Of a DNA stretch of 64,000 bases, positions 38,161 to 47,689 are shown piece after piece. This DNA is from Vibrio sp. CB1-14 (GTDB lineage: Bacteria > Pseudomonadota > Gammaproteobacteria > Enterobacterales > Vibrionaceae). Below the pieces are notes generated by a model, which did not search any database, was not told the origin of the DNA, and was given only the letters and a program-made list of their open reading frames with translations. The stretch is taken from NCBI RefSeq assembly GCF_040412085.2, contig NZ_CP115920.1, positions 1,302,001-1,366,000 on the forward strand, written 5' to 3'. Every line of letters begins with the position of its first letter. The stretch's first letter is position 1. Position numbers and translations under genes: made by a program.

Positions 38161-38789
38161 TATCGTTCCTTTGGTAAGCAATCATTAATGGGTATGCTTA
38201 GGATGTTACTATATTATTGTATTACAAAAGTGTGATTGGGACGAAATATTGAGTACTTTGGTATTTGCTAGGTGAGATAAAGCCGCAAACTGTGATTTGG
38301 TAGGAAGTTTTGTGTTTAATCGGAGGGACATTGGTTGAGCGCTAAAGTGGGCTCGGTTAGCCACCTTTATATTGCTTCAGCTTGCTAGTACACCGTCATT
38401 CCGCACTTGATGCGGAATCTACCCAAAGCGTGCTCTAAAGTTTATAGAGGCGCTGTCACTGTTAAGTAGCAGTGAGAATCTTGGATTACGGTGTTCACAC
38501 GTTGCCAGACAGTTTTCTAGCAAACTTTTGGACATTAGTAGCACATTTGCCGAATTTGTCGTCATTCCGCACTCGATGCGGAATCTACTGAACGCGCACA
38601 CCTAGAGTTAAAAATTGGTTATCGGTGATTTTTATTCCCTAACAGGTGTAACTCATATTTGGACATAAATGAGTTTCGGCAATTAGACTTTTAGTATCTA
38701 ATGGATGGACTGAAATAAAGAAAAACCGCCTAACACTGCGCTCAAAATTCATGTTGAAGGTCAAATTACCCGTTACTCAAGGATGAGAA
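38161..38789. other. Gene-poor region with two REP-like palindromes, 629 bp
   Basis: Between the alginate lyase and the hydrolase. It contains two 29-bp palindromic units (separate entry). ORFs across it lack ribosome sites and read through the repeats, so none is credible. Promoters of the divergent flanking genes must lie at its ends. Confidence 0.6.
38394..38588. repeat. Pair of 29-bp REP-like palindromic elements
   Basis: Copies at 38394-38422 and 38560-38588, same orientation, differing at one base in the loop. Each is CGTC-ATTCCGCA-CTYGA-TGCGGAAT-CTAC, an 8-bp hairpin. Their starts are 166 bp apart. I remember similar units in many Vibrio genomes. Confidence 0.85.
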
Positions 38790-39752
38790 ATGAAGAAACT
38801 AAATCTATTTGATACGCTCAATGCTGCCTCACTACTGCTCGTCTCTCCGGAATGGCCTAAAGTGAAAGCAGCTCAAAAGCGAGCGCAATCGTTTGAAAAC
38901 CCTGTTGTCAATATACAACTGGAAATACGAAATATTGCTGGGCGAAAAATTCGCTTGGCAGAAGCAGGTCCCGTTGACGCACCAACAGTTGTTCTACTTA
39001 GCCCATTTCCGGCTAGTATCCTCAATTTTTCCGGTTCTTGGGAATCGCTCACTGCCAATTTCAGAGTAATCGCAATAGATTTACCCGGTTTTGGTGGCTC
39101 TGAAGGTGATCGTCATGATATGACGCCAACCGCACAAGGAAATCATCTCGCTGCAATCTTTGACGCTCTTGAACTGAACGACATTCACCTTGTCGCTCCT
39201 GATGTAGGAATGGCCTCTGCCCTTAGTTATGTGCTCGACCACGAACACAGATTAACCAGTATGGTGATAGGCCACAGTATAGGTAATCCCAACCCCGTAG
39301 AGCTTGGTTTTATGATCGATATGCTGGCCAAGTTTGGTTTCATGCGAGCCACTACCTCCCTACTAGGTGCAGGTCCACTGATTGCGTATTCTGCCAAGAT
39401 TGGGGCTGTGCGGCATCAAGCCAACGCCGTTGAAATCGATGATTATAAGAGATCCTATGCGGGTAGGGCGCCTGAAGTAATACATTGGTTTAAAGATTTT
39501 CATGCAAAGTCAGAAGCAATTGCGGCACGCCTAAGTGAAATTCAGCTCCCAACATTAGTATTTTGGGGGGAATTAGATGTGCTATTTGATGTCAGTAATG
39601 CTGAACGTATCCATGCAGCACTACCGAAAAGTAAACTACATATTCTTCCTGAAGCAGGTCACTTTTCATGGGCAGATCAACCGAAAATGTTCGCCTCAAT
39701 GATTGATAGTTGGGTCGTTAGTGAGCACAAACAGATTGATGTTTCTGCTTGA
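38790..39752 (+). CDS. Alpha/beta hydrolase with Asp nucleophile (dehalogenase/epoxide-hydrolase-like)
   Basis: 320 residues, no signal peptide. The fold is clear: PTVVLLSPFPASILNFSGSW (first strand and oxyanion region), RVIAIDLPGFGGSEG, then the nucleophile elbow LVAPDVGMASAL with D138 where esterases have Ser. Acid candidate D263 in FWGELDVLFD and H291 in PEAGHFSWADQP complete the triad. Asp in this place is typical of haloalkane or fluoroacetate dehalogenases and epoxide hydrolases. A GHSIG at 161-165 is a coincidence: it follows the next strand. The SPFP oxyanion motif replaces the common HG. A lipoprotein gene follows after 61 bp. Substrate unknown. Confidence 0.8.
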   Translation: MKKLNLFDTLNAASLLLVSPEWPKVKAAQKRAQSFENPVVNIQLEIRNIAGRKIRLAEAGPVDAPTVVLLSPFPASILNFSGSWESLTANFRVIAIDLPGFGGSEGDRHDMTPTAQGNHLAAIFDALELNDIHLVAPDVGMASALSYVLDHEHRLTSMVIGHSIGNPNPVELGFMIDMLAKFGFMRATTSLLGAGPLIAYSAKIGAVRHQANAVEIDDYKRSYAGRAPEVIHWFKDFHAKSEAIAARLSEIQLPTLVFWGELDVLFDVSNAERIHAALPKSKLHILPEAGHFSWADQPKMFASMIDSWVVSEHKQIDVSA

Positions 39753-39813
39753 ATTTCCCAATTAACCTGTTGTTCTGGAGTAATAAGTGCCGATCCTTCA
39801 GATAAGGAAAAAC

Positions 39814-40884
39814 ATGAAGTTTAGCTTGTTGATGTTAACCTGTTTTGCCCTAATTGCTTGCAGCACTCAGGCAAACTATAACTCCGAAGCAAATTACCAG
39901 TCTGGCAAGTTCTACAACCCAGAGCAACAACCCAGTGAGGTTGGATTGTTTGACGCAATCAATTCCATCTACTTCAATAGTAGTGAGTACCCTCTTCCTT
40001 CTGAGCCTCTGCCCGTTAAGCCTATATTAATAAGCAACATGGAGGCGAGTACTGAACCTTCGATGGTCAAGTTGGGGCACTCCAGCGTCTTACTTCGCCT
40101 TGATGAAAAGTATATTTTGTTTGACCCAATGTTTTCTGAGCGCGCTTCACCTGTGAGCTGGGCTGGGCCTAAACGCTATACCCCGCCAGCACTTTCTTTA
40201 GACGCTCTTCCACAGCTCGATGCGATAGTGATCTCACACAACCACTTTGATCACCTAGATGAGCAGACTATAAAGGCTTTGATTGAACGTACAAGACATT
40301 ACTATGTGCCGCTTGGCATTAAACCTCTAATGATTCAGTGGGGCGTACCTGCGGAAAAAGTAACCGAACTCGGTTGGTGGCAAGAAGCTCAACATGACAA
40401 TACTCTTATCGTCGCTACGCCTTCACAACATTTTTCTGGCCGCTCACTCACCGATAGAAACGAAACACTGTGGGTGTCTTGGGTGATTATACATGACGAT
40501 TTACGTTTATATTTTAGCGGTGACTCTGGCTACTTTTCGGGTTTTAAAGATATTGGTGACAAATACGGCCCTTTTGATGTGACGTTAATGGAAAACGGTG
40601 CTTACAATAGTTTATGGCAGTTTGTACACTTGTTCCCGAAACAGACTGTGCAAGCCCATCGCGATCTTCAGGGGCATTATTTAGTCCCAATACATAACAC
40701 TACATTTAACTTAAGCAATCATGCGTGGTTTGAACCACTCGAGAAGATGGAACAAGAGGCACGGTCTCATCAGGTAGAACTCGTCACTCCCATGTTCGGC
40801 GAAGTGATGACACTGAGTACGATGAATGAATTTACACAGCGTTGGTGGAAGGCGTATCTGCCGGGCACTCCATCTGCGCTGTAA
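39814..40884 (+). CDS. Metallo-beta-lactamase-fold lipoprotein (NAPE-PLD/RomA-like)
   Basis: 356 residues from the ATG at 39814, with AAGGA five bases upstream; an upstream in-frame ATG-like start at 39787 is unlikely. Lipobox LIAC with C16. Opening strand KLGHSSVLLRLDEKYILFDP, the metal motif H142-x-H144-x-D146-H147 in SHNHFDHLD, later SGDSGYFSGF and VPIHNTTFN supply further ligands. This set and the GWAGPKRY-like segment fit COG2220, which includes NAPE-hydrolysing phospholipase D and RomA. It may hydrolyse a phosphodiester or lactone at the membrane. Coexpression with the preceding hydrolase is possible. Activity is inference. Confidence 0.85.
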   Translation: MKFSLLMLTCFALIACSTQANYNSEANYQSGKFYNPEQQPSEVGLFDAINSIYFNSSEYPLPSEPLPVKPILISNMEASTEPSMVKLGHSSVLLRLDEKYILFDPMFSERASPVSWAGPKRYTPPALSLDALPQLDAIVISHNHFDHLDEQTIKALIERTRHYYVPLGIKPLMIQWGVPAEKVTELGWWQEAQHDNTLIVATPSQHFSGRSLTDRNETLWVSWVIIHDDLRLYFSGDSGYFSGFKDIGDKYGPFDVTLMENGAYNSLWQFVHLFPKQTVQAHRDLQGHYLVPIHNTTFNLSNHAWFEPLEKMEQEARSHQVELVTPMFGEVMTLSTMNEFTQRWWKAYLPGTPSAL

Positions 40885-41371
40885 GCTTTAAGAAATGCTT
40901 CAACGAGACCTATATGACAACAACACTAACCATCAAAAGCATTGCTAGCTCGTAAAGGGGCAAAAATCAGTTAGCGATTCAGTCCCTTTCAGACCTGACT
41001 CATCCGAAAATGACCAACCTTCATGACCTTCTTACAGCAATATTCACCAGCCCTCATCCATCATCAGCTCAAAAACGGAATTTGTGTTTCTCGATATGTT
41101 GCTAGGCAATCTAGGCGCTTGTGGGGGACTCTATAGTTTGTGTCATTTGTCGGAGCAGTACCAAAAAGGTGACTATAGTGGGTACACTTTGCAGCTCGAC
41201 GTGGCTGAGCGGCGCTACCGAAGTGTTTTGCTTATAGGATGGTCTCAGTAATCAATAGATTGCATGAGAACATAGAGTCAAACTAGCAAAGACATAGCAA
41301 CTTAAGGCTATAGGGTATATAATTCTGCGCCGTAAAATTAACAACAATAATGTGACAACGTGGAGTAGAAC
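40885..41371. other. Intergenic region before cmk, 487 bp
   Basis: No gene, tRNA or strong hairpin found. A good -10-like TATAAT at 41318-41323 (within TATATAAT) lies about 48 bp before the cmk start; the matching -35 (TAGCAA at 41295) is weak. This is the likely cmk-rpsA promoter. Confidence 0.45.
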
Positions 41372-42052
41372 ATGTCCTTAAACACACCAGTGATTACTGT
41401 GGATGGACCAAGTGGTGCTGGTAAAGGCACACTGTGTATGCTGTTGGCTGAAAAATTAGGCTATCACTTGCTGGATTCAGGGGCTATTTACCGCGTTTTA
41501 GCATTAGCGGCGATTCACCACGGAGTAGATCTAGAATCAGAAGATGCTTTGGTACCGCTAGCGATGCATTTAGATGTACAGTTTGTTGCTGAAGGCGAAC
41601 TGGTAAAAGTGATTCTGGAAGGGGAAGATGTGTCTGGCGAGCTTCGTAAAGAAGAAACCGGCAATGCAGCTTCCAAAATAGCGGCACTGCCACGCGTACG
41701 TGAAGCATTATTGCGTCGTCAACGTGCATTTAACATTGAACCTGGATTGGTTGCTGATGGCCGTGATATGGGCACAGTGGTTTTTCCTGAAGCACCTGTA
41801 AAAATCTTCTTAGACGCAAGTGCGCAGGAAAGAGCGCAAAGGCGTTTTAAGCAGTTGCAACTAAAGGGTTTAGATGTTAGATTTGACGACCTTTTGAGCG
41901 AGATCGAAGAACGAGACTACCGAGATCGCAACCGAGCGGTTGCCCCTCTTCGTCCGGCTGATGACGCTCTTGTGCTAGATTCAACCTCGCTAAACATCGA
42001 GCAAGTGTTGGAAAAAGCGCTACAATATATCGAATCTAAACTCACTAAGTAG
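41372..42052 (+). CDS. cmk: Cytidylate kinase
   Basis: 226 residues. It phosphorylates CMP and dCMP. P-loop [10 protein letters not shown] near residue 11, [14 protein letters not shown] substrate helix, and [13 protein letters not shown]. Precedes rpsA as in E. coli, here with a 120-bp structured leader between them. Confidence 0.97.
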   Translation: MSLNTPVITVDGPSGAGKGTLCMLLAEKLGYHLLDSGAIYRVLALAAIHHGVDLESEDALVPLAMHLDVQFVAEGELVKVILEGEDVSGELRKEETGNAASKIAALPRVREALLRRQRAFNIEPGLVADGRDMGTVVFPEAPVKIFLDASAQERAQRRFKQLQLKGLDVRFDDLLSEIEERDYRDRNRAVAPLRPADDALVLDSTSLNIEQVLEKALQYIESKLTK

Positions 42053-42087
42053 CCTTTAATAGGCACTGACTTGGTGGGCTTTGAGCT

Positions 42088-42147
42088 GTTGGTCGCAAGG
42101 ATGATGACCGACTAAATTATCAACCCCATGCGGTAGGATGCCCATGG
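42088..42147 (+). promoter_or_regulatory. rpsA leader with two GGA-loop hairpins (S1 autoregulation)
   Basis: Hairpin 1: GTTGGTC (42088-42094) and GACCGAC (42106-42112) around loop GCAAGGATGAT. Hairpin 2: CCATG (42126-42130) and CATGG (42143-42147) around a loop with TAGGA. The rpsA ATG at 42173 has no proper Shine-Dalgarno. E. coli rpsA has the same logic: GGA-bearing hairpins recruit ribosomes and excess S1 represses translation. Confidence 0.7.
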
Positions 42148-42172
42148 ACGTTTACTTATTGAAGATTAAATA

Positions 42173-43843
42173 ATGACTGAATCTTTTGCTCAACTCTTTG
42201 AAGAGTTTCTAAACGAAACAGAATTCCAACAAGGCAGCATCGTTAAAGGTACTGTAGTAGCTATCGAGAACGGTTACGTTCTTGTTGACGCTGGTCTTAA
42301 GTCTGAGTCTGCTATCCCTGCTGAACAGTTCAAGAACGCTGCTGGCGAACTTGAAGTTGAAGTTGGCGCTGAAGTTGACGTAGCTCTAGACGCTGTTGAA
42401 GACGGTTTCGGTGAAACTCAACTTTCTCGTGAGAAAGCGAAGCGTCACGAAGCTTGGATCGTTCTTGAGAAAGCTTACGAAGAAGCTGAAACTGTTGTTG
42501 GTATCATCAACGGTAAAGTTAAAGGCGGTTTCACTGTTGAACTAAACGGTATCCGTGCTTTCCTTCCTGGTTCTCTTGTTGACGTACGTCCTATCCGTGA
42601 CACTGCTCACCTAGAAAACAAAGAGCTAGAGTTCAAAGTTATCAAGCTAGACCAGAAGCGTAACAACGTTGTTGTTTCTCGTCGTGCTGTTATCGAATCT
42701 GAAAACAGTGTTGAGCGTGACGAACTTCTTGAAACTCTACAAGAAGGTACTGAAGTTAAAGGTATCGTTAAGAACCTTACTGACTACGGTGCATTCGTTG
42801 ACCTTGGCGGTGTTGATGGTCTTCTACACATCACTGACATGGCGTGGAAGCGCGTTAAGCACCCATCTGAGATCGTTAACGTTGGTGACGAGATCCTAGT
42901 TAAAGTTCTTAAGTTCGACCGTGAGCGTACTCGCGTATCACTAGGTCTTAAGCAACTAGGCGAAGATCCATGGGTAGCAATTGCTAAGCGTTACCCAGAA
43001 GGTCACAAGCTAACTGGTCGTGTTACTAACCTAACTGACTACGGCTGCTTCGTTGAAATCGAAGAAGGCGTTGAAGGTCTAGTACACGTTTCAGAAATGG
43101 ATTGGACTAACAAGAACATCCACCCATCTAAAGTTGTTAATGTTGGCGACGAAGTTGAGGTTATGGTTCTTGATATCGACGAAGAACGTCGTCGTATCTC
43201 TCTAGGTCTGAAACAGTGTAAAGCTAACCCATGGCAGTCATTCGCTGAAATGCAAGCTAAGGGCGACAAAGTTACTGGTAAGATCAAGTCTATCACTGAC
43301 TTTGGTATCTTCATCGGTCTAGAAGGCGGCATCGACGGTCTAGTTCACCTATCTGACATTTCTTGGAATGTTGCTGGTGAAGAAGCAGTTCGTGAGTACA
43401 AGAAAGGTGACGAGATCTCTGCAGTTGTTCTAGCAGTAGACGCTGAGCGTGAGCGTATCTCTCTAGGCGTTAAGCAAATGGAAAATGACCCATTCAATGC
43501 TTACGTTGCAGACACTAAGAAAGGTACTCTAGTAAACGGTACTGTTACTGCAGTTGATGCTAAAGGTGCTACTATCGAGCTAGAAGAAGGTGTAGAAGGT
43601 TACATCCGCGCTTCTGAAGTATCACGTGACCGTATCGAAGATGCGTCTCTAATCCTAAGCGTTGGCGACAGCGTTGAAGCGAAGTTCACCGGTGTTGACC
43701 GTAAGAACCGCGTAATCAACCTATCTATCAAAGCTAAAGATGAAGCTGACGAGCAAGAAGCAATGGCTTCACTGAACAAGCAAGAAGAAGGCGCGTTCGG
43801 TAATGCTATGGCTGATGCATTCAAAGCTGCTAAAGGCGAATAA
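42173..43843 (+). CDS. rpsA: 30S ribosomal protein S1
   Basis: 556 residues with six S1 (OB-fold) repeats at about 21-87, 105-171, 192-260, 277-347, 364-434 and 451-520. The repeats show [42 protein letters not shown] and [16 protein letters not shown]1 unwinds mRNA and is required for initiation on structured messages. Codon use is strongly biased as in other ribosomal genes. Terminator follows. Confidence 0.98.
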   Translation: MTESFAQLFEEFLNETEFQQGSIVKGTVVAIENGYVLVDAGLKSESAIPAEQFKNAAGELEVEVGAEVDVALDAVEDGFGETQLSREKAKRHEAWIVLEKAYEEAETVVGIINGKVKGGFTVELNGIRAFLPGSLVDVRPIRDTAHLENKELEFKVIKLDQKRNNVVVSRRAVIESENSVERDELLETLQEGTEVKGIVKNLTDYGAFVDLGGVDGLLHITDMAWKRVKHPSEIVNVGDEILVKVLKFDRERTRVSLGLKQLGEDPWVAIAKRYPEGHKLTGRVTNLTDYGCFVEIEEGVEGLVHVSEMDWTNKNIHPSKVVNVGDEVEVMVLDIDEERRRISLGLKQCKANPWQSFAEMQAKGDKVTGKIKSITDFGIFIGLEGGIDGLVHLSDISWNVAGEEAVREYKKGDEISAVVLAVDAERERISLGVKQMENDPFNAYVADTKKGTLVNGTVTAVDAKGATIELEEGVEGYIRASEVSRDRIEDASLILSVGDSVEAKFTGVDRKNRVINLSIKAKDEADEQEAMASLNKQEEGAFGNAMADAFKAAKGE

Positions 43844-43860
43844 TTTACGCCATTAGTGAA

Positions 43861-43887
43861 AAAGGAGCCGTAAGGCTCCTTTTTTTT
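43861..43887 (+). terminator. Terminator of rpsA
   Basis: Stem AAAGGAGCC / GGCTCCTTT with loop GTAA, then TTTTT. Confidence 0.92.
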
Positions 43888-44038
43888 GTTTTTATCTTTG
43901 CGAAATTTAGACTATTATCAATTTATACAGGCAGTTAGTGCATTGTTGATGTAGAATATATGTAGACCGCTGTCCGCTGTAGTATGAGACATCGAAGATA
44001 GAGACACTAAAGATTAAGAGTAACGAGGGTAACTACCT

Positions 44039-44323
44039 ATGACTAAGTCTGAACTGATAGAAAGACTCTGCGCGGAGCAAACTCACTTATCCGCAAAGGA
44101 AATTGAAGATGCGGTAAAAGATATTTTGGAACATATGGCCTCTACACTGGAAAGTGGGGATCGTATTGAGATCCGCGGTTTTGGTAGTTTCTCGCTTCAC
44201 TACCGTGAGCCACGAGTTGGGCGTAATCCTAAAACAGGCGATAAAGTGGAGCTAGAAGGTAAGTACGTACCACACTTTAAGCCAGGTAAAGAGCTTCGTG
44301 AGCGTGTGAACGAAAGTCTATAG
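44039..44323 (+). CDS. ihfB: Integration host factor subunit beta
   Basis: 94 residues. With IhfA it bends DNA at specific sites for recombination, replication and transcription. [20 protein letters not shown] opening and the arm [21 protein letters not shown] are diagnostic. Located after rpsA as in enterics. GAGGG lies about nine bases before the ATG. Confidence 0.98.
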
Positions 44324-44339
44324 AGCTTCTATCTTGATG

Positions 44340-44368
44340 AAACGGCATACTTTTTAGTGTGCCGTTTT
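44340..44368 (+). terminator. Terminator of ihfB
   Basis: Stem AAACGGCATAC / GTGTGCCGTTT (one G-U) with loop TTTTTA, followed by TAC. Confidence 0.75.
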
Positions 44369-44529
44369 ACGTTTAGGCGAGCGGCTTTGATGAGCTTCAA
44401 TTGCTTGGATAAAGAATAGGCTAGTTGCTCTAAATATCACTTAGATTATCAAGATAATTGCCTTAGACCATGGTGCGCTGAGGCAAATTCCTGCATAATC
44501 GAGCTATCCAATAACTATGGCACGAGCAT

Positions 44530-44811
44530 ATGAAGATTCTAAAAATAATTGTACTCATCGCATTGTTCCTGGTAACCCTAGCTCTGGGTTCTCAAAACCA
44601 GGAAGTGGTAACCTTCAACTACTTGTTAGCGCAAGGTGACTTCCATCTCTCGACGCTGCTAGGCAGTGTATTCGTGGTTGGCTTCGTGGTTGCTTGGTTA
44701 ATTTTTGGTAGCTTACACCTGAAGTCTCAAATGACAGTGCGTAAGCTAAAGAAGCAGCTGGCTAAACAGACGCCTTCTGAATCAAAAGAAGTCGCGACTA
44801 CCAGCAATTAA
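44530..44811 (+). CDS. lapA: LapA (YciS) inner-membrane protein
   Basis: 93 residues, DUF1049. Two TM segments (about 2-20 and 44-66) and a cytoplasmic basic tail. LapA acts with LapB in lipopolysaccharide assembly. TLALGSQNQEVVTFNYLLAQGDF between the TMs is typical. lapB starts 30 bp downstream. Confidence 0.94.
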   Translation: MKILKIIVLIALFLVTLALGSQNQEVVTFNYLLAQGDFHLSTLLGSVFVVGFVVAWLIFGSLHLKSQMTVRKLKKQLAKQTPSESKEVATTSN

Positions 44812-44841
44812 TGAGATAAAGGGTTAAGGTCGATTTAATTA

Positions 44842-46011
44842 ATGCTTGAGCTATTATTCTTGCTTTTGCCTATCGCGGCGGCCTACGGTTGGTACATGGG
44901 CCAGCGCAGTGCTAAGCATGATCGCCAAGAGCAATCGCATCAGATCTCTCGTCAATACATGACGGGCCTTAACCTATTGTTGTCAGATCAGTCAGACAAA
45001 GCGGTCGATCACTTTATTGAGCTTCTTCAGGTCGACAACGAAACGATTGATACCCACCTTGCTCTCGGCAACCTATTCCGTTCTCGCGGTGAAGTTGACC
45101 GTGCTATCCGTATTCACCAAAACCTCATTTCTCGATCAGGACTTACCATCGATCAGAAAAACCTCGCTTTGCAGCAGCTAGCAAAAGACTACATGGTGTC
45201 TGGTTTTCTAGACCGAGCAGAGAAGATCTTTGTTCAACTGGTCGATGAGCCCGAACATCGCGAAGCAGCATTAACTCAGCTGCTTGCTATCTATCAGCAA
45301 ACGAGTGAGTGGCATAAGGCGATCGAGGTTGCGAATGCGCTGCTGAAAATGGGCAAAAAGCGTATTAGAAACAGTATCGCCCACTTTTGGTGTGAGCTTG
45401 CCATGATCGAGAAGGCCGATGGCAATACCAACAAGGCTATTCAGAACTTTAAGAAAGCACTGGCCGTGGATCCTCGTTGTACTCGAGCGAGTATTTCATT
45501 GGGTAAACTCTGTCTTGAAGACGAAGATTATCCAAAAACCATTTCCTACATGGAGTCGGTGCTCGAGCAAGATAAAGATTTTATTAGTGAAGTTTTACCT
45601 ACTTTAGCAGAGTGTTATCACCACCTTGGCCAAGAACAAGGTTTGGTCGAGTTTCTAAGAGCCAGCATCGATAAAGGGGCAGGGGTCTCTGCAGAATTGA
45701 TGCTTGCTCAGCTTGTTGCCCAGCATGACGGCACAGAGGCCGCACAAGCGCTATTAACGAGGCAGTTGGTGCGCAGCCCTACAATGAAGGGCTTCTATCG
45801 TTTGATGGATTATCACCTTGCCAACGCTGAAGAAGGCAGAGCGAAAGAGAGTTTGACGACGTTGCAATCTCTGGTAGGTGAGCAGCTAAAGACAAAGCCG
45901 CATTATCGATGTCGTAAATGTGGTTTCTCGACGCATTCATTATATTGGCATTGTCCTTCATGTAAGGGATGGGGTACGATCAAGCCCATTCGAGGGTTGG
46001 ACGGCGAGTAG
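44842..46011 (+). CDS. lapB: Lipopolysaccharide assembly protein LapB (YciM)
   Basis: 389 residues. N-terminal TM (about 1-20), then TPR repeats (about 35-340) and a C-terminal rubredoxin-like zinc knuckle, CRKCGF...CPSCKGWGT, at about 354-377. LapB promotes FtsH-dependent degradation of LpxC and so balances LPS and phospholipid. The lapA-lapB-pyrF order matches E. coli. Confidence 0.96.
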   Translation: MLELLFLLLPIAAAYGWYMGQRSAKHDRQEQSHQISRQYMTGLNLLLSDQSDKAVDHFIELLQVDNETIDTHLALGNLFRSRGEVDRAIRIHQNLISRSGLTIDQKNLALQQLAKDYMVSGFLDRAEKIFVQLVDEPEHREAALTQLLAIYQQTSEWHKAIEVANALLKMGKKRIRNSIAHFWCELAMIEKADGNTNKAIQNFKKALAVDPRCTRASISLGKLCLEDEDYPKTISYMESVLEQDKDFISEVLPTLAECYHHLGQEQGLVEFLRASIDKGAGVSAELMLAQLVAQHDGTEAAQALLTRQLVRSPTMKGFYRLMDYHLANAEEGRAKESLTTLQSLVGEQLKTKPHYRCRKCGFSTHSLYWHCPSCKGWGTIKPIRGLDGE

Positions 46012-46035
46012 CCAAGACCAAAACAGATTTGTAAT

Positions 46036-46060
46036 GCAGCACTTAGGTGCTGCTTTTTTT
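46036..46060 (+). terminator. Terminator between lapB and pyrF
   Basis: Stem GCAGCAC / GTGCTGC with loop TTAG, followed by TTTTTTT. It lies 24 bp past lapB and 20 bp before pyrF, so partial read-through into pyrF is possible. Confidence 0.85.
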
Positions 46061-46080
46061 GAGTAAAACGAGGAGCGAAA

Positions 46081-46776
46081 ATGATTGACCAAAAAGTGAT
46101 TGTTGCACTGGATTATGATAACCAAGCCGATGCATTAGCTTTTGTCGATAGAATTGACCCAAGTTCTTGCCGACTGAAGGTGGGCAAAGAGATGTTCACA
46201 CTATTTGGTCCTGAGTTCGTTCGAGAGCTACACAAGCGTGGCTTCTCAGTATTTCTAGATCTTAAGTTTCATGACATTCCTAACACCTGCTCGAAAGCCG
46301 TTCGCGCTGCAGCGGAAATGGGTGTTTGGATGGTAAACGTTCACGCTGGTGGCGGCGAGCGCATGATGACAGCATCTCGCGAGATCTTAGAGCCTTACGG
46401 TAAAGATCGTCCGTTACTGATTGGTGTAACGGTGCTGACTAGCATGGAGCAGTCTGATCTAGCGGGTATCGGTATTGATGTAGCACCTCAAGAACAAGTA
46501 CTTCGCTTAGCGAATCTAACAAAGAATGCCGGCCTTGATGGTGTGGTTTGTTCGGCGCAAGAAGCAAGCATGCTTAAAACAGAGCTAGGTACAGAGTTCA
46601 AGTTGGTGACGCCAGGTATTCGCCCTGCAGGCGCTGCAGTGGGCGATCAAAAGCGTATCATGACGCCAGATATGGCAATCCAAGCCGGTTCTGACTATCT
46701 CGTGATTGGCCGCCCAATCACTCAAGCTGAGGATCCTGCTAAGGTTCTTGCTGAGATCAATGCTTCTTTAAGCTAA
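46081..46776 (+). CDS. pyrF: Orotidine 5'-phosphate decarboxylase
   Basis: 231 residues. Last step of UMP synthesis. Catalytic [10 protein letters not shown] (about 61-70), TVLTSM, and the phosphate loop TPGIRPAG with GRPITQA at the end. AGGAG lies a few bases before the ATG. Confidence 0.97.
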   Translation: MIDQKVIVALDYDNQADALAFVDRIDPSSCRLKVGKEMFTLFGPEFVRELHKRGFSVFLDLKFHDIPNTCSKAVRAAAEMGVWMVNVHAGGGERMMTASREILEPYGKDRPLLIGVTVLTSMEQSDLAGIGIDVAPQEQVLRLANLTKNAGLDGVVCSAQEASMLKTELGTEFKLVTPGIRPAGAAVGDQKRIMTPDMAIQAGSDYLVIGRPITQAEDPAKVLAEINASLS

Positions 46777-46778
46777 TC

Positions 46779-46812
46779 GCCTCTCTAGGTTAAATGCCTC
46801 TCTACGTTAATC
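46779..46812. repeat. Imperfect 17-bp tandem duplication after pyrF
   Basis: GCCTCTCTAGGTTAAAT followed directly by GCCTCTCTACGTTAATC; 14 of 17 positions agree. It sits just after the pyrF stop. Confidence 0.8.
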
Positions 46813-46829
46813 GATAGAGTAAAACTAAA

Positions 46830-46857
46830 AATGCCAGAGCTTAACAGCTCTGGCATT
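46830..46857. terminator. Bidirectional terminator between pyrF and miaE
   Basis: Stem AATGCCAGAGC / GCTCTGGCATT with loop TTAACA, 11 bp perfect. Short T-runs on both sides. Confidence 0.85.
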
Positions 46858-46863
46858 GTTGTA

Positions 46864-47633
46864 TTAAGCGGGTATACCGCTGTGAAACTTAAAGTCGGTA
46901 TCTGGCGAGGAAATCAGCTCAGCTTCCACCTTACCTAAGTAAGCAACTCTTTCACTGATGTCTTTGCCTGCCACTTGCTCTGCCAACGTCAAGTAGTCTT
47001 GATAGTGACGAGCTTCAGAGCGAAGCAGGGACACGTAAAACTTCGCGATATCATCGTCCATAAACGGCGCAAGTTTGGCAAAACGCTCACAAGAGCGTGC
47101 TTCGATATAAGCCCCAATGATCAGTTTGTCGATAAGTGTGTTGGGTTCATGCGTTATCATGTGGCTAAGCAGCCCCTTAGCATAGCGACTTGCCGGTATT
47201 GGCTCATAGGCAATACCTTTCTTTCCATGATTTCCAACACTTGATAGAAGTGATGCAACTCTTCTTTGATCAGTAGAACCATTTTGTCGATCAAATCTTG
47301 GCTATAAGGTGAATCAGACTTAGCAATGATCGACTTAGAAATATTACTTTTGCCCTTCAAAGAAGCCATGTCACCAATACGGCGATACGCAAAGTCTTCA
47401 TAGGGCTTGAACCATTCAAACAGTGCTGAGCTGCTCTGTTTATCAACGGCATACTTGCGAATTAAGTACATTGCGGATTGGCCGGCTTTAAGCTCACACA
47501 ATAGGTGATCAATAAGGATCACTGGTAGGTTTTCTGGGCGTTTAGCCTCTTGCACCCAAGCATCTGGAGTCGAGCAGTGCAGAAATTGATTGATGGGTTC
47601 TAAAATGGTGTCGATTTGAGAGGGACTGATCAT
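46864..47633 (-). pseudogene. miaE: miaE, tRNA-(ms2io6A37) monooxygenase, broken by a frameshift
   Basis: MiaE hydroxylates ms2i6A37 of tRNA with a diiron centre. Two reading frames carry the two halves. The first (from 47633, MISPSQIDTILEPINQFLHC) runs to 47157 and ends in a nonsense tail; the second encodes the rest, including IEARSCERF and SEARHYQDY, ending FHSGIPA at 46864. The second frame read further upstream gives AYEPIPASRYAKGLLSHMITHEP, the expected family sequence, so the break is one missing base near 47215-47222 (minus strand GAAAGAAAGG). One added base gives exactly 256 codons. Diiron ligands are split between halves (CELKAGQ and EELHHF versus IEARS and SEARH). Either a real loss, a sequencing error, or a -1 slip at A-AAG. 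Confidence 0.85.
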
Positions 47634-47689
47634 GGCTAATTTCGTTGTTGTTGAATTAAAAAAGGCCGCGCTTGCGACCTTGGTTAACT

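Noticed and set aside
38419..38601. 60-codon ORF across the REP-like repeats
   Set aside because: It reads through the palindromic elements, has no ribosome site and no recognised product.
39258..39290. GHSIG as the catalytic elbow of the hydrolase (residues 161-165)
   Set aside because: It lies after the strand that follows the real elbow LVAPDVGM; spacing to the acid and His fits D138 instead.
41190..41260. tRNA-like string GTGGCTGAGCGG before cmk
   Set aside because: No acceptor, anticodon or T-arm pairing could be built around it.
36490..41371. Genomic island or prophage around the alginate lyase
   Set aside because: No integrase, tRNA attachment site, direct-repeat boundary or phage gene; only repeats and accessory-looking genes were seen.
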